This document shows, in pieces, positions 17,228 to 25,556 of a stretch of DNA of 64,000 nucleotides; position 1 is the first letter of the stretch, and the number at the start of each line of letters is the position of its first letter. Source of the stretch: Kineothrix sp. IPX-CK (GTDB taxonomy: Bacteria; Bacillota; Clostridia; Lachnospirales; Lachnospiraceae); contig NZ_CP146256.1 of the NCBI RefSeq assembly GCF_039134705.1, positions 1,612,001-1,676,000 on the forward strand. Direction: 5' to 3'. Below the pieces are notes generated by a model that saw nothing but the letters and a program-made list of their open reading frames with translations, had not been told where the DNA came from and did no database searches. The translations under genes were made by a program, and so were the position numbers.

Positions 17228-18225
17228 TGAAAGTTAAATTAGCAATGTTATTTTTATGCGCATGTCTGTTTACAGGCTGCGGTTCGGCGGACGTATTGCC
17301 GGAAGCAGAGCAGTCTGCGGCTGACGAGGGGGATGTAAATGATGAGGGAGATGTAAATGATGAGGAAGATGAAATCGGAGAGACGGATAAAGCTGTCGTG
17401 GAATTCACCGATGCGCTGGGCGTGGATGTGATAGTGGAGAACCCTCAGAGAACCGCAGTATTATCCGGCAGCTATGCGGATGCCTGGCAGTTGGCCGGAG
17501 GCAGTCTTTTTGCTGTGACGGATGATGTGAAGGGCATTATAGAGGTGGATGATGATACGGTGATGCTGGGAGATTTAAAGAATCCGAATATCGAGACACT
17601 GATTGCGGAGGGGGTGGATTTTATCATACTTTCCTCTACCATCGAGGAGCATGTGAACCTGCGGGACACTTTGGAAAAAACAGGAATCACAGCTGCCTAT
17701 TTCGAAGTGGAGACCTTTGAGGATTATGCGGATATGATGGGGATTATGACGGATATCACAGGCAGAAAGGACTTGTATAAGACTAATGTGGAGGATGTGC
17801 GTCTGGAAATAAAAGAGCAGGTGGAGAGGGGGGACGGAAGTAATCCGACGGTACTGTTCCTGCGGGCCTATTCCACGGGAGTAAAAGCCAAAGGTAGCGA
17901 CAGCATGACAGGGCAGATGCTGAAAGATCTGGGCTGTGTCAATATAGCGGACAGTGAGGAAGGGCTGTTAGAGGATTTGAGTATGGAGGCGATTATCGAT
18001 GCGGAGCCGGATTATATTTTCGTAACGACTATGGGAGAATCGAAGGAAGCGGCAATGGATATGGTGGAGGAACTGCTTGTTTCAAATCCCGCATGGAGCG
18101 GGCTGAAAGCGGTAAAAAACAATCACTATTGTGTGCTGCCGAAGGAATTGTTCCATATTAAACCGAATGAACGTTGGGGAGAAAGCTATCGTATCTTAGC
18201 GGATTATTTATATGAAAAGAAATAG
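17227..18225 (+). CDS. ABC transporter substrate-binding lipoprotein (BtuF/FecB-like)
   Basis: A 332-residue periplasmic-binding-protein family 2 member. The N-terminus is a lipoprotein signal with lipobox FTGC (cysteine at about residue 18), followed by a low-complexity acidic linker (DEGDVN repeats) and then the FTDALGVDVIVENPQRTAVL start of the FecB/BtuF fold. Later blocks are LIAEGVDFIILSS and EPDYIFVTTMGES. Position inside the B12 operon suggests corrinoid, cobinamide or metal-chelate uptake; a siderophore or heme ligand cannot be ruled out. Confidence 0.85.
   Translation: MKVKLAMLFLCACLFTGCGSADVLPEAEQSAADEGDVNDEGDVNDEEDEIGETDKAVVEFTDALGVDVIVENPQRTAVLSGSYADAWQLAGGSLFAVTDDVKGIIEVDDDTVMLGDLKNPNIETLIAEGVDFIILSSTIEEHVNLRDTLEKTGITAAYFEVETFEDYADMMGIMTDITGRKDLYKTNVEDVRLEIKEQVERGDGSNPTVLFLRAYSTGVKAKGSDSMTGQMLKDLGCVNIADSEEGLLEDLSMEAIIDAEPDYIFVTTMGESKEAAMDMVEELLVSNPAWSGLKAVKNNHYCVLPKELFHIKPNERWGESYRILADYLYEKK
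17323..17370 (+). repeat. 18-bp in-frame tandem repeat in the binding-protein linker
   Basis: GACGAGGGGGATGTAAAT is followed by GATGAGGGAGATGTAAAT and a partial third unit GATGAGGAAGAT. Each full unit encodes DEGDVN in the acidic linker just after the lipid-anchor cysteine, so copy-number change would lengthen the tether in frame. Confidence 0.85.
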
Positions 18226-19198
18226 AAGAATATTGATATTTACGGGTTTACTCATATTGATGGCTCTGGTTGGCTTAGGAAGCGGAGCGGTGAAGCTTTC
18301 GCCGCAGGACTTTACCGGGCTGTTTATGGAAGAAGAGCTGACAAAAAGCGGAAGGATTCTTCTGTATGTCCGTCTGCCAAGGGTAGCAGGTGCAATTGTT
18401 GCGGGAGTGGGACTTTCTGTTGCGGGTGCCGTCATACAGACTATTTTAGATAACCCCCTGGCAGGCCCCAATATTATTGGTGTAAATGCCGGGGCCGGGT
18501 TCGCGGTAGTGCTTTGCGGTATACTGCTTCCAGGAGCGTATGGAATACTTCCCCTTGCTGCTTTTATCGGAGCCTTTGGAACGGTATTGTTCGTCTATTA
18601 TCTTGGAAAGAAAACCGGGTCCTCTAAGATTACTCTTGTGCTTGCGGGCGTTGCAATAAACAGCTTGTTAAACAGTGCATCCGATGCCGTTAATGCCTTT
18701 AGCGAAAGTTCTCTGATTGCCAGTAATGCTTTTAAAATCGGAGGACTTAGCGGAATAAATACAAATGTTCTGAAGTATGCGGCCATTGCAGTCGTCATTG
18801 CGGTTGTTCTCGTATTCCTGCTCCATAATGAATTGGAGGTCTTATCTTTAGGAGAGGATAAAGCAAAGACTCTTGGGCTTCCTATAGGCTTTTATCGTTT
18901 TGTATTTCTTGCCCTGGCGGCTGTTCTGGCAGGTGCTTCCGTGAGCTTTGTGGGGCTTTTGGGCTTCGTGGGGCTTATCGTCCCGCATATTGCGAGGCTT
19001 TTGGTAGGAGAGGAATGCAAATATTATATTTTAGCATCCGCCATACTGGGAGCGCTGTTTCTGCTGACCTGTGACTATATAGCGAGAACTTGGTTTGCAC
19101 CGTATGAATTGCCTACGGGCATTATTTTATCATTTATCGGGGCGCCTTTTTTTCTGTGGCTGCTTATAAGAAGGAAAAGAGGGGCGCGGAATGCTTAG
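18212..19198 (+). CDS. FecCD/BtuC-family ABC permease
   Basis: A 328-residue polytopic membrane protein of the iron-chelate/B12 permease type. Signatures are YVRLPRVAGAIVAGVGLSVAGAVIQTILDNPLAGPNIIGVNAGAGFAV near the N-terminus (split over several helices), and FVGLIVPHIARLLVGEE followed by PTGIILSFIGAPFFLWLL at the C-terminus. It overlaps the binding-protein gene by 14 nt and the ATPase gene by 8 nt, so the three form one importer. Confidence 0.92.
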   Translation: MKRNRRILIFTGLLILMALVGLGSGAVKLSPQDFTGLFMEEELTKSGRILLYVRLPRVAGAIVAGVGLSVAGAVIQTILDNPLAGPNIIGVNAGAGFAVVLCGILLPGAYGILPLAAFIGAFGTVLFVYYLGKKTGSSKITLVLAGVAINSLLNSASDAVNAFSESSLIASNAFKIGGLSGINTNVLKYAAIAVVIAVVLVFLLHNELEVLSLGEDKAKTLGLPIGFYRFVFLALAAVLAGASVSFVGLLGFVGLIVPHIARLLVGEECKYYILASAILGALFLLTCDYIARTWFAPYELPTGIILSFIGAPFFLWLLIRRKRGARNA

Positions 19199-19964
19199 AC
19201 TGGAACACATTACTGCCGGATATAATAAAAATCCGGTAATAAAGGATATTGACATTGAGTTCGAGAGAGGAAAAATAACGGCTCTTATCGGGCCGAATGG
19301 AAGCGGTAAGAGTACACTGTTAAAGGCGGCTGTGGATTTGTGTGAAATATACGAGGGAACGGTATATTTGAATGGAAAGGATAGGAGCCGCCTCGGGAAT
19401 AAGGAGTTCGCAAAGCACGTCTCCTATCTTCCCCAAAGTCACAGCACAGGAGCCATCGCGGTGGAACGGATGGTACTGCACGGAAGATTTCCTTACCTGT
19501 CTTATCCGAGAAGATACGGAAAGAAGGATTATGAATACTGCTGTCATGCGATGGAAAAAGCAGGTATATCGGAGCTTAAAGGAAAAAAGCTAGAGGAGCT
19601 TTCGGGCGGTCAGAAGCAAAAGGTATATATTGCCATGGCATTGGCCGGAGAGGCGCAGGTCTTTCTCTTTGACGAACCTACCACTTATCTGGATGTAGGA
19701 TATCAATTGGAGCTGCTGGACATTATGGTACAGCTTAGGGAGCAGGGGAAAACAGTAATTGTGGTCCTTCACGACATCAATTACGCTATGGGAATAGCGG
19801 ACAGACTGGCGGTTATGGAACAGGGGAAGCTATTGCTCGCGGATACCCCGGTTAACGTATATGAAAGCGGTGTGATAAGCAGGGTATTTCAGGTAGAGAC
19901 TAAAATACTTACAGATACAGAGGGGAAAAAGCATTTTTATTTCGAAGGGATTAAAAAAGGATGA
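19191..19964 (+). CDS. BtuD/FecE-family ABC ATPase
   Basis: A 257-residue ATPase with Walker A GPNGSGKSTLLKA, signature LSGGQKQKVYIAMALA, Walker B VFLFDEPTTYLD and switch region VVLHDINYAMGIADR, the profile of iron-chelate and B12 importers. It energises the preceding permease. The last codon overlaps cbiL (ATGA). Confidence 0.93.
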   Translation: MLRLEHITAGYNKNPVIKDIDIEFERGKITALIGPNGSGKSTLLKAAVDLCEIYEGTVYLNGKDRSRLGNKEFAKHVSYLPQSHSTGAIAVERMVLHGRFPYLSYPRRYGKKDYEYCCHAMEKAGISELKGKKLEELSGGQKQKVYIAMALAGEAQVFLFDEPTTYLDVGYQLELLDIMVQLREQGKTVIVVLHDINYAMGIADRLAVMEQGKLLLADTPVNVYESGVISRVFQVETKILTDTEGKKHFYFEGIKKG

Positions 19965-20662
19965 GAGGTATTTTATATGGAATAGGAGTCGGACCGGGAG
20001 ACCCGGAGCTGATTACCATGAAAGCCTTAAGATGTATAAGGGAAAGCGATGTGATCGTTCTCCCGTCAGCGGCGAAAGAGGATTGTTACGCATATCGGAT
20101 AGCAAAAACAGCATATACAGAAATCGATGAAAAAGAGATTATGTGTATGCCATTTTTAATGATAAAGGAAAAAAGAGCATTAGAGGCCTCGCATAATAAA
20201 ATTTACCGGGATATTTTGTCGCTGTTGGAACGGGGAAAGAATGTGGCATTTCTGACTATCGGCGATCCGTCGGTCTATTCCACATACAGTTATATTCATA
20301 GGAGGGAGCTGGAAGAAGGCGGGACTGCCCTTATGGTGAGCGGGGTACCTTCCTTTTGCGCTGCGGCCGCTGCAATTGGTATTTCCCTTGGAGATAACAA
20401 AGAAGAGATTCATATAATACCCGGCTCTTATGATATAAGAGAGACGCTACATTTAAAGGGAACGCGAATTTATATGAAGTCCGGGAAAAAACTGGCGGAG
20501 CTGAAAAATGCTTTGCTGGAGGCGGGGACAGAGCATTTTCTTATATATGCCGTTTCAAATTGCGGTATGGAGAATGAAAGGATTACGTCGGGACTTGAGG
20601 AGCTTCTGGTGGACAGCGGATATCTGACGATGGTGATCGTAAAGGAAAGAACTGGAAATTGA
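19961..20662 (+). CDS. cbiL: Cobalt-factor II / precorrin-2 C20-methyltransferase
   Basis: A 233-residue tetrapyrrole methyltransferase that acts directly after cobalt insertion. Motifs are LYGIGVGPGDPELITMKALR, DVIVLPSAAK, TIGDPSVYSTYSYIH and VSGVPSFCAAAAAIGISLGD. It is the last recognisable pathway gene of the operon; the next 105 nt are AT-rich with no clear terminator. Confidence 0.94.
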   Translation: MRGILYGIGVGPGDPELITMKALRCIRESDVIVLPSAAKEDCYAYRIAKTAYTEIDEKEIMCMPFLMIKEKRALEASHNKIYRDILSLLERGKNVAFLTIGDPSVYSTYSYIHRRELEEGGTALMVSGVPSFCAAAAAIGISLGDNKEEIHIIPGSYDIRETLHLKGTRIYMKSGKKLAELKNALLEAGTEHFLIYAVSNCGMENERITSGLEELLVDSGYLTMVIVKERTGN

Positions 20663-20767
20663 GATAGAAAAAGCTTCTGAGCTGTTGAAATGATACATAA
20701 TTAATAATAATATTACCATATAAATGTAAAATTTTGTTGGAAGATTTTATAAAATGGAGCGGCTGAC

Positions 20768-21088
20768 ATGCAAAAAGTGAAAAGAAACGCCAGTGAGTTG
20801 TATTATTTTTCGAAACAGCTTAAGGATCGAATGAGCGGAATGGAACAATATCCATTGACTCTTGTAGAAGCGCCTGCAAAGGTATGGGACGGAATTTGCA
20901 GCCTGTTTGGAGAAATCGACGAAGAAACTGCGGCAAAGTTAAGAAGTCTGGAGCTCCCCACGCTGGATTCCTTGGCGGACATTGTTCTTCTGCTGCGAAA
21001 GGTGCGCTGCGAGCGGGACACCTTTTTGGTCATCGATAACTATCAGCTATTGATAGTATCTGATAATCAGTTCACAATATATGATTAG
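20768..21088 (+). pseudogene. Remnant of a MalT/LuxR-type ATP-dependent regulator, N-terminal part
   Basis: A 106-residue frame with a GGAG site. The text NASELYYFSKQLKDRM...YPLTLVEAPA followed by LADIVLLLRKVRCERDTFLVIDNYQLL resembles the N-terminal NTPase of large LuxR-family (MalT-like) activators. Where the P-loop (APxGxGKT) should be it reads EAPAKVWDGICSLF, so the ATP-binding segment appears deleted, and the remaining ~700 residues are absent. Family assignment is from memory of the motif pattern and is moderate. It may still be expressed as a small protein. Confidence 0.5.
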
Positions 21089-21280
21089 ATAATTGTAAAT
21101 TATGGTATTAAAATAAAATTGGGTAAAAATAATAAATTAATTTAGTTGTTATATTAGTATTTCTAGATGCTAATATAGATAGGGTAGTTGAGTATTTATC
21201 AGATGTATTTTATGTTTTATCAGGGCATTTCTTGGGTGGAAATATTTTAACAAATAGCGGGAAGAACGGAGAAAATATAA

Positions 21281-22468
21281 ATGAAGAATTTTAAATTCAT
21301 TAAATGTGGTAAATTTGAAGATCTATATGAAGTGAGAATTAAAGTGTATCAGGATTCGAGAGGATATAATCTGGAGTCATATAGTGAAAAAGAATTTTTT
21401 GAAAATGGATTGAATATGAAATTTGTTCAGGATAATTATTCGGTCTCATCAAAAAATGTGTTAAGAGGGATGCATTTTCAAAGAAAATATCAGCAAGGGA
21501 AATTGGTAAGAGTGATAAAGGGTGAAGTTTTTGATGCGGTAGTGGATCTTCGGAAAGGTTCAAAAACTTATGGGGAATGGCATGGTCTGACTTTATCAGG
21601 TGAAAAGAATAATATGTTATATGTACCAGAAGGGTTTGCACATGGCTTTTTTGTTTTGTCTGACACTGCGGAGTTTTCCTACAAACTTTCAGACTTTTAT
21701 CATCCGGAGGATGAGGGCGGAATACCATGGAATGATCCCGACGTCGGAATTGTCTGGCCGATAACCGGTTATAGGGATGTTATAACGTCAGAACGTGATG
21801 ATAGCCATCTTTCATTTGCAGAAACAATACCGTTGGACCGGAAAGAAAATAGGAATGAGTTGGATACATTAACGAAGCTGTCAATGGAATTGCAGTCAAT
21901 AGCTCAAAATGGTCTGACATATACAAAGGATTTGTTTGATAAGGAACGATTTGAGAGAATAAGGGATATTTCAGCAGAAATAATGGCTATAAAGACAGAA
22001 TATCCGATTGGAAAGATAAAAGATTTATTTTGCAATGAGGTGGGTTATCAAACACCTAAATTGGAGACGCGGGCAGTAATATTCAATGAAAATAAAATAC
22101 TTCTTGTAAAAGAGAAAGAAAAATGGTCACTTCCTGGCGGGTGGATTGATTACAACGAGTCAATTGCATCAAATACGGTTAAAGAAGTAAAAGAAGAAGC
22201 CGGGTTAGATGTGGAGCCTGTAAAAGTGATAGCGATACAGAATAGAAATAAACATAATTTCCCGAAATATGCCTACGAAATATGTAAAGTTTTCGTTATC
22301 TGTGTTGTAAGAGGGGGGAGTTTCCGGCAGAATAATGAAACAACAGAAAGCGGGTATTTCTCTCTTAATAATCTGCCTGTATTAGATGAGGATAAAAATG
22401 TTTATTCTCAAATAAAAATGTGTTTTGATGCATATGAAAATGATAAGTGGAATGTAATTTTTGATTAG
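21281..22468 (+). CDS. RmlC-like epimerase fused to a Nudix hydrolase
   Basis: A 395-residue two-domain protein. Residues 1 to ~185 are a dTDP-4-dehydrorhamnose 3,5-epimerase cupin: FVQDNYSVSSKNVLRGMHFQ with the catalytic histidine, KLVRVIKGEVFDAVVDLR, YVPEGFAHGFFVLSDTAEF and GGIPWNDPDVGIVWP. A helical linker (~195-250) resembles the N-terminal domain of some Nudix proteins, and ~260-390 is a Nudix fold with box GWIDYNESIASN followed by KEVKEEAGL (lysine in place of the first arginine). The DNA and the 190-nt leader look markedly more AT-rich than the B12 operon, suggesting transfer. No sugar-nucleotide genes are adjacent, so substrate is unknown. Confidence 0.85.
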   Translation: MKNFKFIKCGKFEDLYEVRIKVYQDSRGYNLESYSEKEFFENGLNMKFVQDNYSVSSKNVLRGMHFQRKYQQGKLVRVIKGEVFDAVVDLRKGSKTYGEWHGLTLSGEKNNMLYVPEGFAHGFFVLSDTAEFSYKLSDFYHPEDEGGIPWNDPDVGIVWPITGYRDVITSERDDSHLSFAETIPLDRKENRNELDTLTKLSMELQSIAQNGLTYTKDLFDKERFERIRDISAEIMAIKTEYPIGKIKDLFCNEVGYQTPKLETRAVIFNENKILLVKEKEKWSLPGGWIDYNESIASNTVKEVKEEAGLDVEPVKVIAIQNRNKHNFPKYAYEICKVFVICVVRGGSFRQNNETTESGYFSLNNLPVLDEDKNVYSQIKMCFDAYENDKWNVIFD

Positions 22469-22521
22469 TTTACAAATGACAAAGATATATTAATTGCATA
22501 AATCGAAAGATGGATATATAA

Positions 22522-22561
22522 TCCAGCTATAGGCAGAATCTATAGCTGGATGTTATTTTTT
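22522..22561 (+). terminator. Rho-independent terminator of the RmlC-Nudix gene
   Basis: TCCAGCTATAG (22522-22532) and CTATAGCTGGA (22540-22550) form an 11-bp perfect stem with a 7-nt loop, followed by TGTTATTTTTT. Confidence 0.9.
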
Positions 22562-22660
22562 AGTATTAACACTCGGATAGCCGGATAAGTATAATAAAAA
22601 CTACAGAAGCAAAGAATGAAAGCATTAGATTACTATTTGGTGAATCAGGAGGATGTAGAA

Positions 22661-23968
22661 ATGGCTAAAAAAACGAGAAAAGAAAGAAATTTTAAATTTG
22701 AAACTTTACAGCTTCATGTGGGACAAGAGACACCGGATGCGGTTACGGATGCGAGAGCGGTTCCGATTTACCAGACCTCTTCCTATGTATTTCATAACAG
22801 CGAGCATGCTGCCGCGAGATTCGGACTGACGGATGCGGGAAATATTTATGGAAGGCTGACCAATCCCACGCAGGACGTGTTCGAGCGCAGAATAGCAGCT
22901 TTGGAGGGGGGAATTGCGGCTTTAGCGGTTGCATCGGGAGCTGCCGCAGTTACTTATGCGATTGAAAATATCGCGCAGAATGGAGACCACGTGGTATCCG
23001 TGAAGAATATTTATGGAGGTACTTATAATCTGCTGGCTCATACCCTGCCGCAGTACGGTATCACAACGACCTTTGTGGATCCCTTCAATTATGAAGAGTT
23101 AGAAGGCGCTATAAAAGAGAATACGAAGTTAATTTTAATCGAGACCTTGGGCAATCCCAATTCCGATGTGGTGGATATAGAGAAGATTGCGGGAATTGCA
23201 CATGCGCATAAGATTCCGCTTCTTGTGGACAATACCTTTGCAACTCCATATCTGGTAAGGCCTATCGAATACGGAGCAGACATCGTGATACATTCCGCTA
23301 CGAAGTTCATCGGAGGCCATGGTACTGCGATCGGAGGTGTCATCATCGACAGCGGCAAATTCGATTGGGAAGCTTCAGGTAAATTTGCTTCCCTCACAGA
23401 GCCCAACCCCAGCTACCACGGCATAAGCTTTACGAAAGCGGTAGGCGCAGCTGCATATGTGACCAAAATCCGGGCGATATTGCTTCGTGATACGGGAGCT
23501 ACTTTATCTCCCTTCCATGCATTTTTCTTTTTACAGGGACTTGAGACTTTGTCGCTTCGTGTGGAGCGCCATGTGGAGAACTCCTTAAAGGTGGTAGAGT
23601 ATTTGAACAATCATCCGCAGGTAGAAAAGGTACATCATCCTGCAGTAACGGACGACCCGGAACAGAAAGCATTGTATACGAAATATTTCCCTGATGGAGG
23701 GGGATCTATCTTTACCTTTGAAATCAAAGGGGATGCACAGAAGGCGAAGGATTTCATAGACCAGCTGGAGCTGTTCTCCTTGTTGGCGAATGTGGCCGAT
23801 GTAAAATCCCTGGTGATCCATCCGGCTTCCACTACCCATTCCCAGATGACAGAGGAAGAACTGGAAGCGTCAGGTATTGCGCCAAATACGATCAGACTTT
23901 CCATAGGAACGGAAAATGCTGAGGATATTATCGAGGATCTAGAGGAAGCCTTTAAAGCGGTTTTATAA
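22661..23968 (+). CDS. metY: O-acetylhomoserine sulfhydrylase (Cys/Met PLP family)
   Basis: A 435-residue PLP enzyme making homocysteine from O-acetylhomoserine and sulfide. It shows TLQLHVGQ, YQTSSYVF, YGRLTNPTQDVFERRIAALE, the PLP lysine in IHSATKFIGGHGTAIGG and HPASTTHSQM near the C-terminus. The ~430-residue length and long insert distinguish MetY from shorter cystathionine synthases. The frame opens at 22616, but ATG 22661 has AGGAGG 8 nt upstream and is the start. Confidence 0.9.
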   Translation: MAKKTRKERNFKFETLQLHVGQETPDAVTDARAVPIYQTSSYVFHNSEHAAARFGLTDAGNIYGRLTNPTQDVFERRIAALEGGIAALAVASGAAAVTYAIENIAQNGDHVVSVKNIYGGTYNLLAHTLPQYGITTTFVDPFNYEELEGAIKENTKLILIETLGNPNSDVVDIEKIAGIAHAHKIPLLVDNTFATPYLVRPIEYGADIVIHSATKFIGGHGTAIGGVIIDSGKFDWEASGKFASLTEPNPSYHGISFTKAVGAAAYVTKIRAILLRDTGATLSPFHAFFFLQGLETLSLRVERHVENSLKVVEYLNNHPQVEKVHHPAVTDDPEQKALYTKYFPDGGGSIFTFEIKGDAQKAKDFIDQLELFSLLANVADVKSLVIHPASTTHSQMTEEELEASGIAPNTIRLSIGTENAEDIIEDLEEAFKAVL

Positions 23969-24011
23969 AAAGAAAACTTTTATTTGGCTGGGCTAATGGA
24001 GGAAAGAAAAT

Positions 24012-24920
24012 ATGACATTACAGCAGCTTCGCTATGCGGTCTGCATTGCGAACGAAAAGTCCATGAACAAGGCGGCTGCCGAGCTGTTCATCACACAGCC
24101 CAGCCTATCCAGTACCATACGGGATTTGGAAAATGAAATCGGCTTACAAATATTTCTGCGCTCGAACCGGGGAATCGTCATCACTCCCGAAGGGGAGGAA
24201 TTCCTCGGATATGCAAGGCAGATGATAGAGCAATACAGACAGATGGAAGAGCGGTTTATCCAGAGGGATAAATTCAAGAAGAAATTCAGTGTATCCATGC
24301 AGCATTATACCTTCGCAGTACAGGCGTTTATCGAGATGGCAAAAGAATTCGGAATGGACGATTATGAGTTCGCAGTACGAGAGACGAAGACCTATGAAGT
24401 GATCGAGAACGTGAAAAATCAAAAAAGCGAGTTAGGTATTTTGTACTTAAATGATTTTAATTCAAAGGCACTGGAAAAAATATTCAGCGATCAGGAGTTG
24501 GAATTCACAGATTTGTTTCAGTGCGGGATCTACGTTTTTTTATGGAAAGGCAACCCTCTGGCTGAAAAAAAGAAAATCAGCTTTGAAGATCTGAAAAAAT
24601 ACCCCTGCCTATCTTTCGAGCAGGGGAATAATAATTCTTTTTATCTGGCGGAGGAAGTATTCAGCACTTATGAATATAAACAGATTATAAAGGCCAATGA
24701 CAGGGCTACCATGCTCAATCTCATGGTAGGCCTCAACGGGTATACTTTGTGTTCGGGAATCATATGCGAGGAACTCTATGATAACGAATATAGGGCGATT
24801 CCTCTTAAAACGAACGAGAAGATGAGAATAGGGTATATCAAAAAGAAAAAGATGCCTTTAAGCATCCTTGCCCTTAAGTATATAGAAGAATTGAAAAAGT
24901 ATGAAAAAAATGTGCTTTGA
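24012..24920 (+). CDS. LysR-family transcriptional regulator
   Basis: A 302-residue regulator with an N-terminal winged helix-turn-helix (LQQLRYAVCIANEKSMNKAAAELF, then QPSLSSTIRDLENEIG and GIVITPEGEEF) and a C-terminal effector domain. It follows MetY and precedes further sulfur-metabolism genes, so control of methionine/cysteine genes is plausible. A GGAGG site precedes ATG 24012. The effector is not visible in the sequence. Confidence 0.9.
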   Translation: MTLQQLRYAVCIANEKSMNKAAAELFITQPSLSSTIRDLENEIGLQIFLRSNRGIVITPEGEEFLGYARQMIEQYRQMEERFIQRDKFKKKFSVSMQHYTFAVQAFIEMAKEFGMDDYEFAVRETKTYEVIENVKNQKSELGILYLNDFNSKALEKIFSDQELEFTDLFQCGIYVFLWKGNPLAEKKKISFEDLKKYPCLSFEQGNNNSFYLAEEVFSTYEYKQIIKANDRATMLNLMVGLNGYTLCSGIICEELYDNEYRAIPLKTNEKMRIGYIKKKKMPLSILALKYIEELKKYEKNVL

Positions 24921-24940
24921 TGCGGAGATGGAGTATAAAA

Positions 24941-25486
24941 ATGACTAGAGAAGAAGCTTGGAATTTATTGACGGAATATAATAAGGATGAGTTTCACTTA
25001 GAGCATGCTGAGATTGTTGAGGGCGTAATGAAATATTTCGCACGTAAGTTAGGATATGCAGAAGAAGAGGATTTCTGGGGAAATGTAGGACTTTTGCACG
25101 ATCTGGACTTCGAGCGCTATCCGGATGAGCACTGTATCAAGTCGCAGGAAATCATGCGTGAAGCCGGTTTGGAAGAGCGGCTGATCCGAGCAACGGCAAG
25201 CCACGGTTACGGTATAACGGTGGATATAAAGCCGGAGCACGAAATGGAGAAGGTGCTGTACGCGGTAGATGAATTGACCGGGCTCATCGGAGCGGTGGTG
25301 CTCATGCGGCCCTCCAAAAGTGTTCAGGACCTGGAAGTGAAATCGGTAAAAAAGAAATTCAAAAGCAAGGGCTTTGCTGCAGCCTGCTCCAGAGAAGTGA
25401 TTCAAGCGGGAGCAGATATGTTAGGCTGGGATTTGGATAAGCTGATAGAAGAGACGATAGACGCTCTGAGAACTTTCAGAGATTAG
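24941..25486 (+). CDS. HD-domain phosphohydrolase-like protein
   Basis: A 181-residue protein of the HDIG/HD superfamily. The metal-site motif is LLHDLDFERYP, with an upstream histidine in HLEHAEIVEGVM and a later one in ATASHGYG. Such proteins are often annotated as hydrolases without known substrate. The frame extends to a TTG at 24917 overlapping the LysR stop, but ATG 24941 gives the usual MTREEAWNLL start. Confidence 0.82.
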   Translation: MTREEAWNLLTEYNKDEFHLEHAEIVEGVMKYFARKLGYAEEEDFWGNVGLLHDLDFERYPDEHCIKSQEIMREAGLEERLIRATASHGYGITVDIKPEHEMEKVLYAVDELTGLIGAVVLMRPSKSVQDLEVKSVKKKFKSKGFAAACSREVIQAGADMLGWDLDKLIEETIDALRTFRD

Positions 25487-25491
25487 TAACG

Positions 25492-25537
25492 AGTATAATC
25501 AGCACCAAACATTAAGACATTTAATGCTGATTATACT
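25492..25537 (+). promoter_or_regulatory. 13-bp perfect inverted repeat upstream of the second transsulfuration gene
   Basis: AGTATAATCAGCA (25492-25504) and TGCTGATTATACT (25525-25537) are exact reverse complements separated by 20 nt. The right arm ends 19 nt before ATG 25557. No T-tract follows, so an operator or RNA switch element is more likely than a terminator. Confidence 0.65.
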
Positions 25538-25556
25538 GGGAAAGCGGAGAAGAAAT

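Noticed and set aside
1..20760. Cobalamin riboswitch inside the B12 operon
   Set aside because: No B12-box-like sequence was seen in any intergenic gap; GCCACTG occurs near 9030 but inside cbiG coding sequence. Any riboswitch should lie upstream of the window start.
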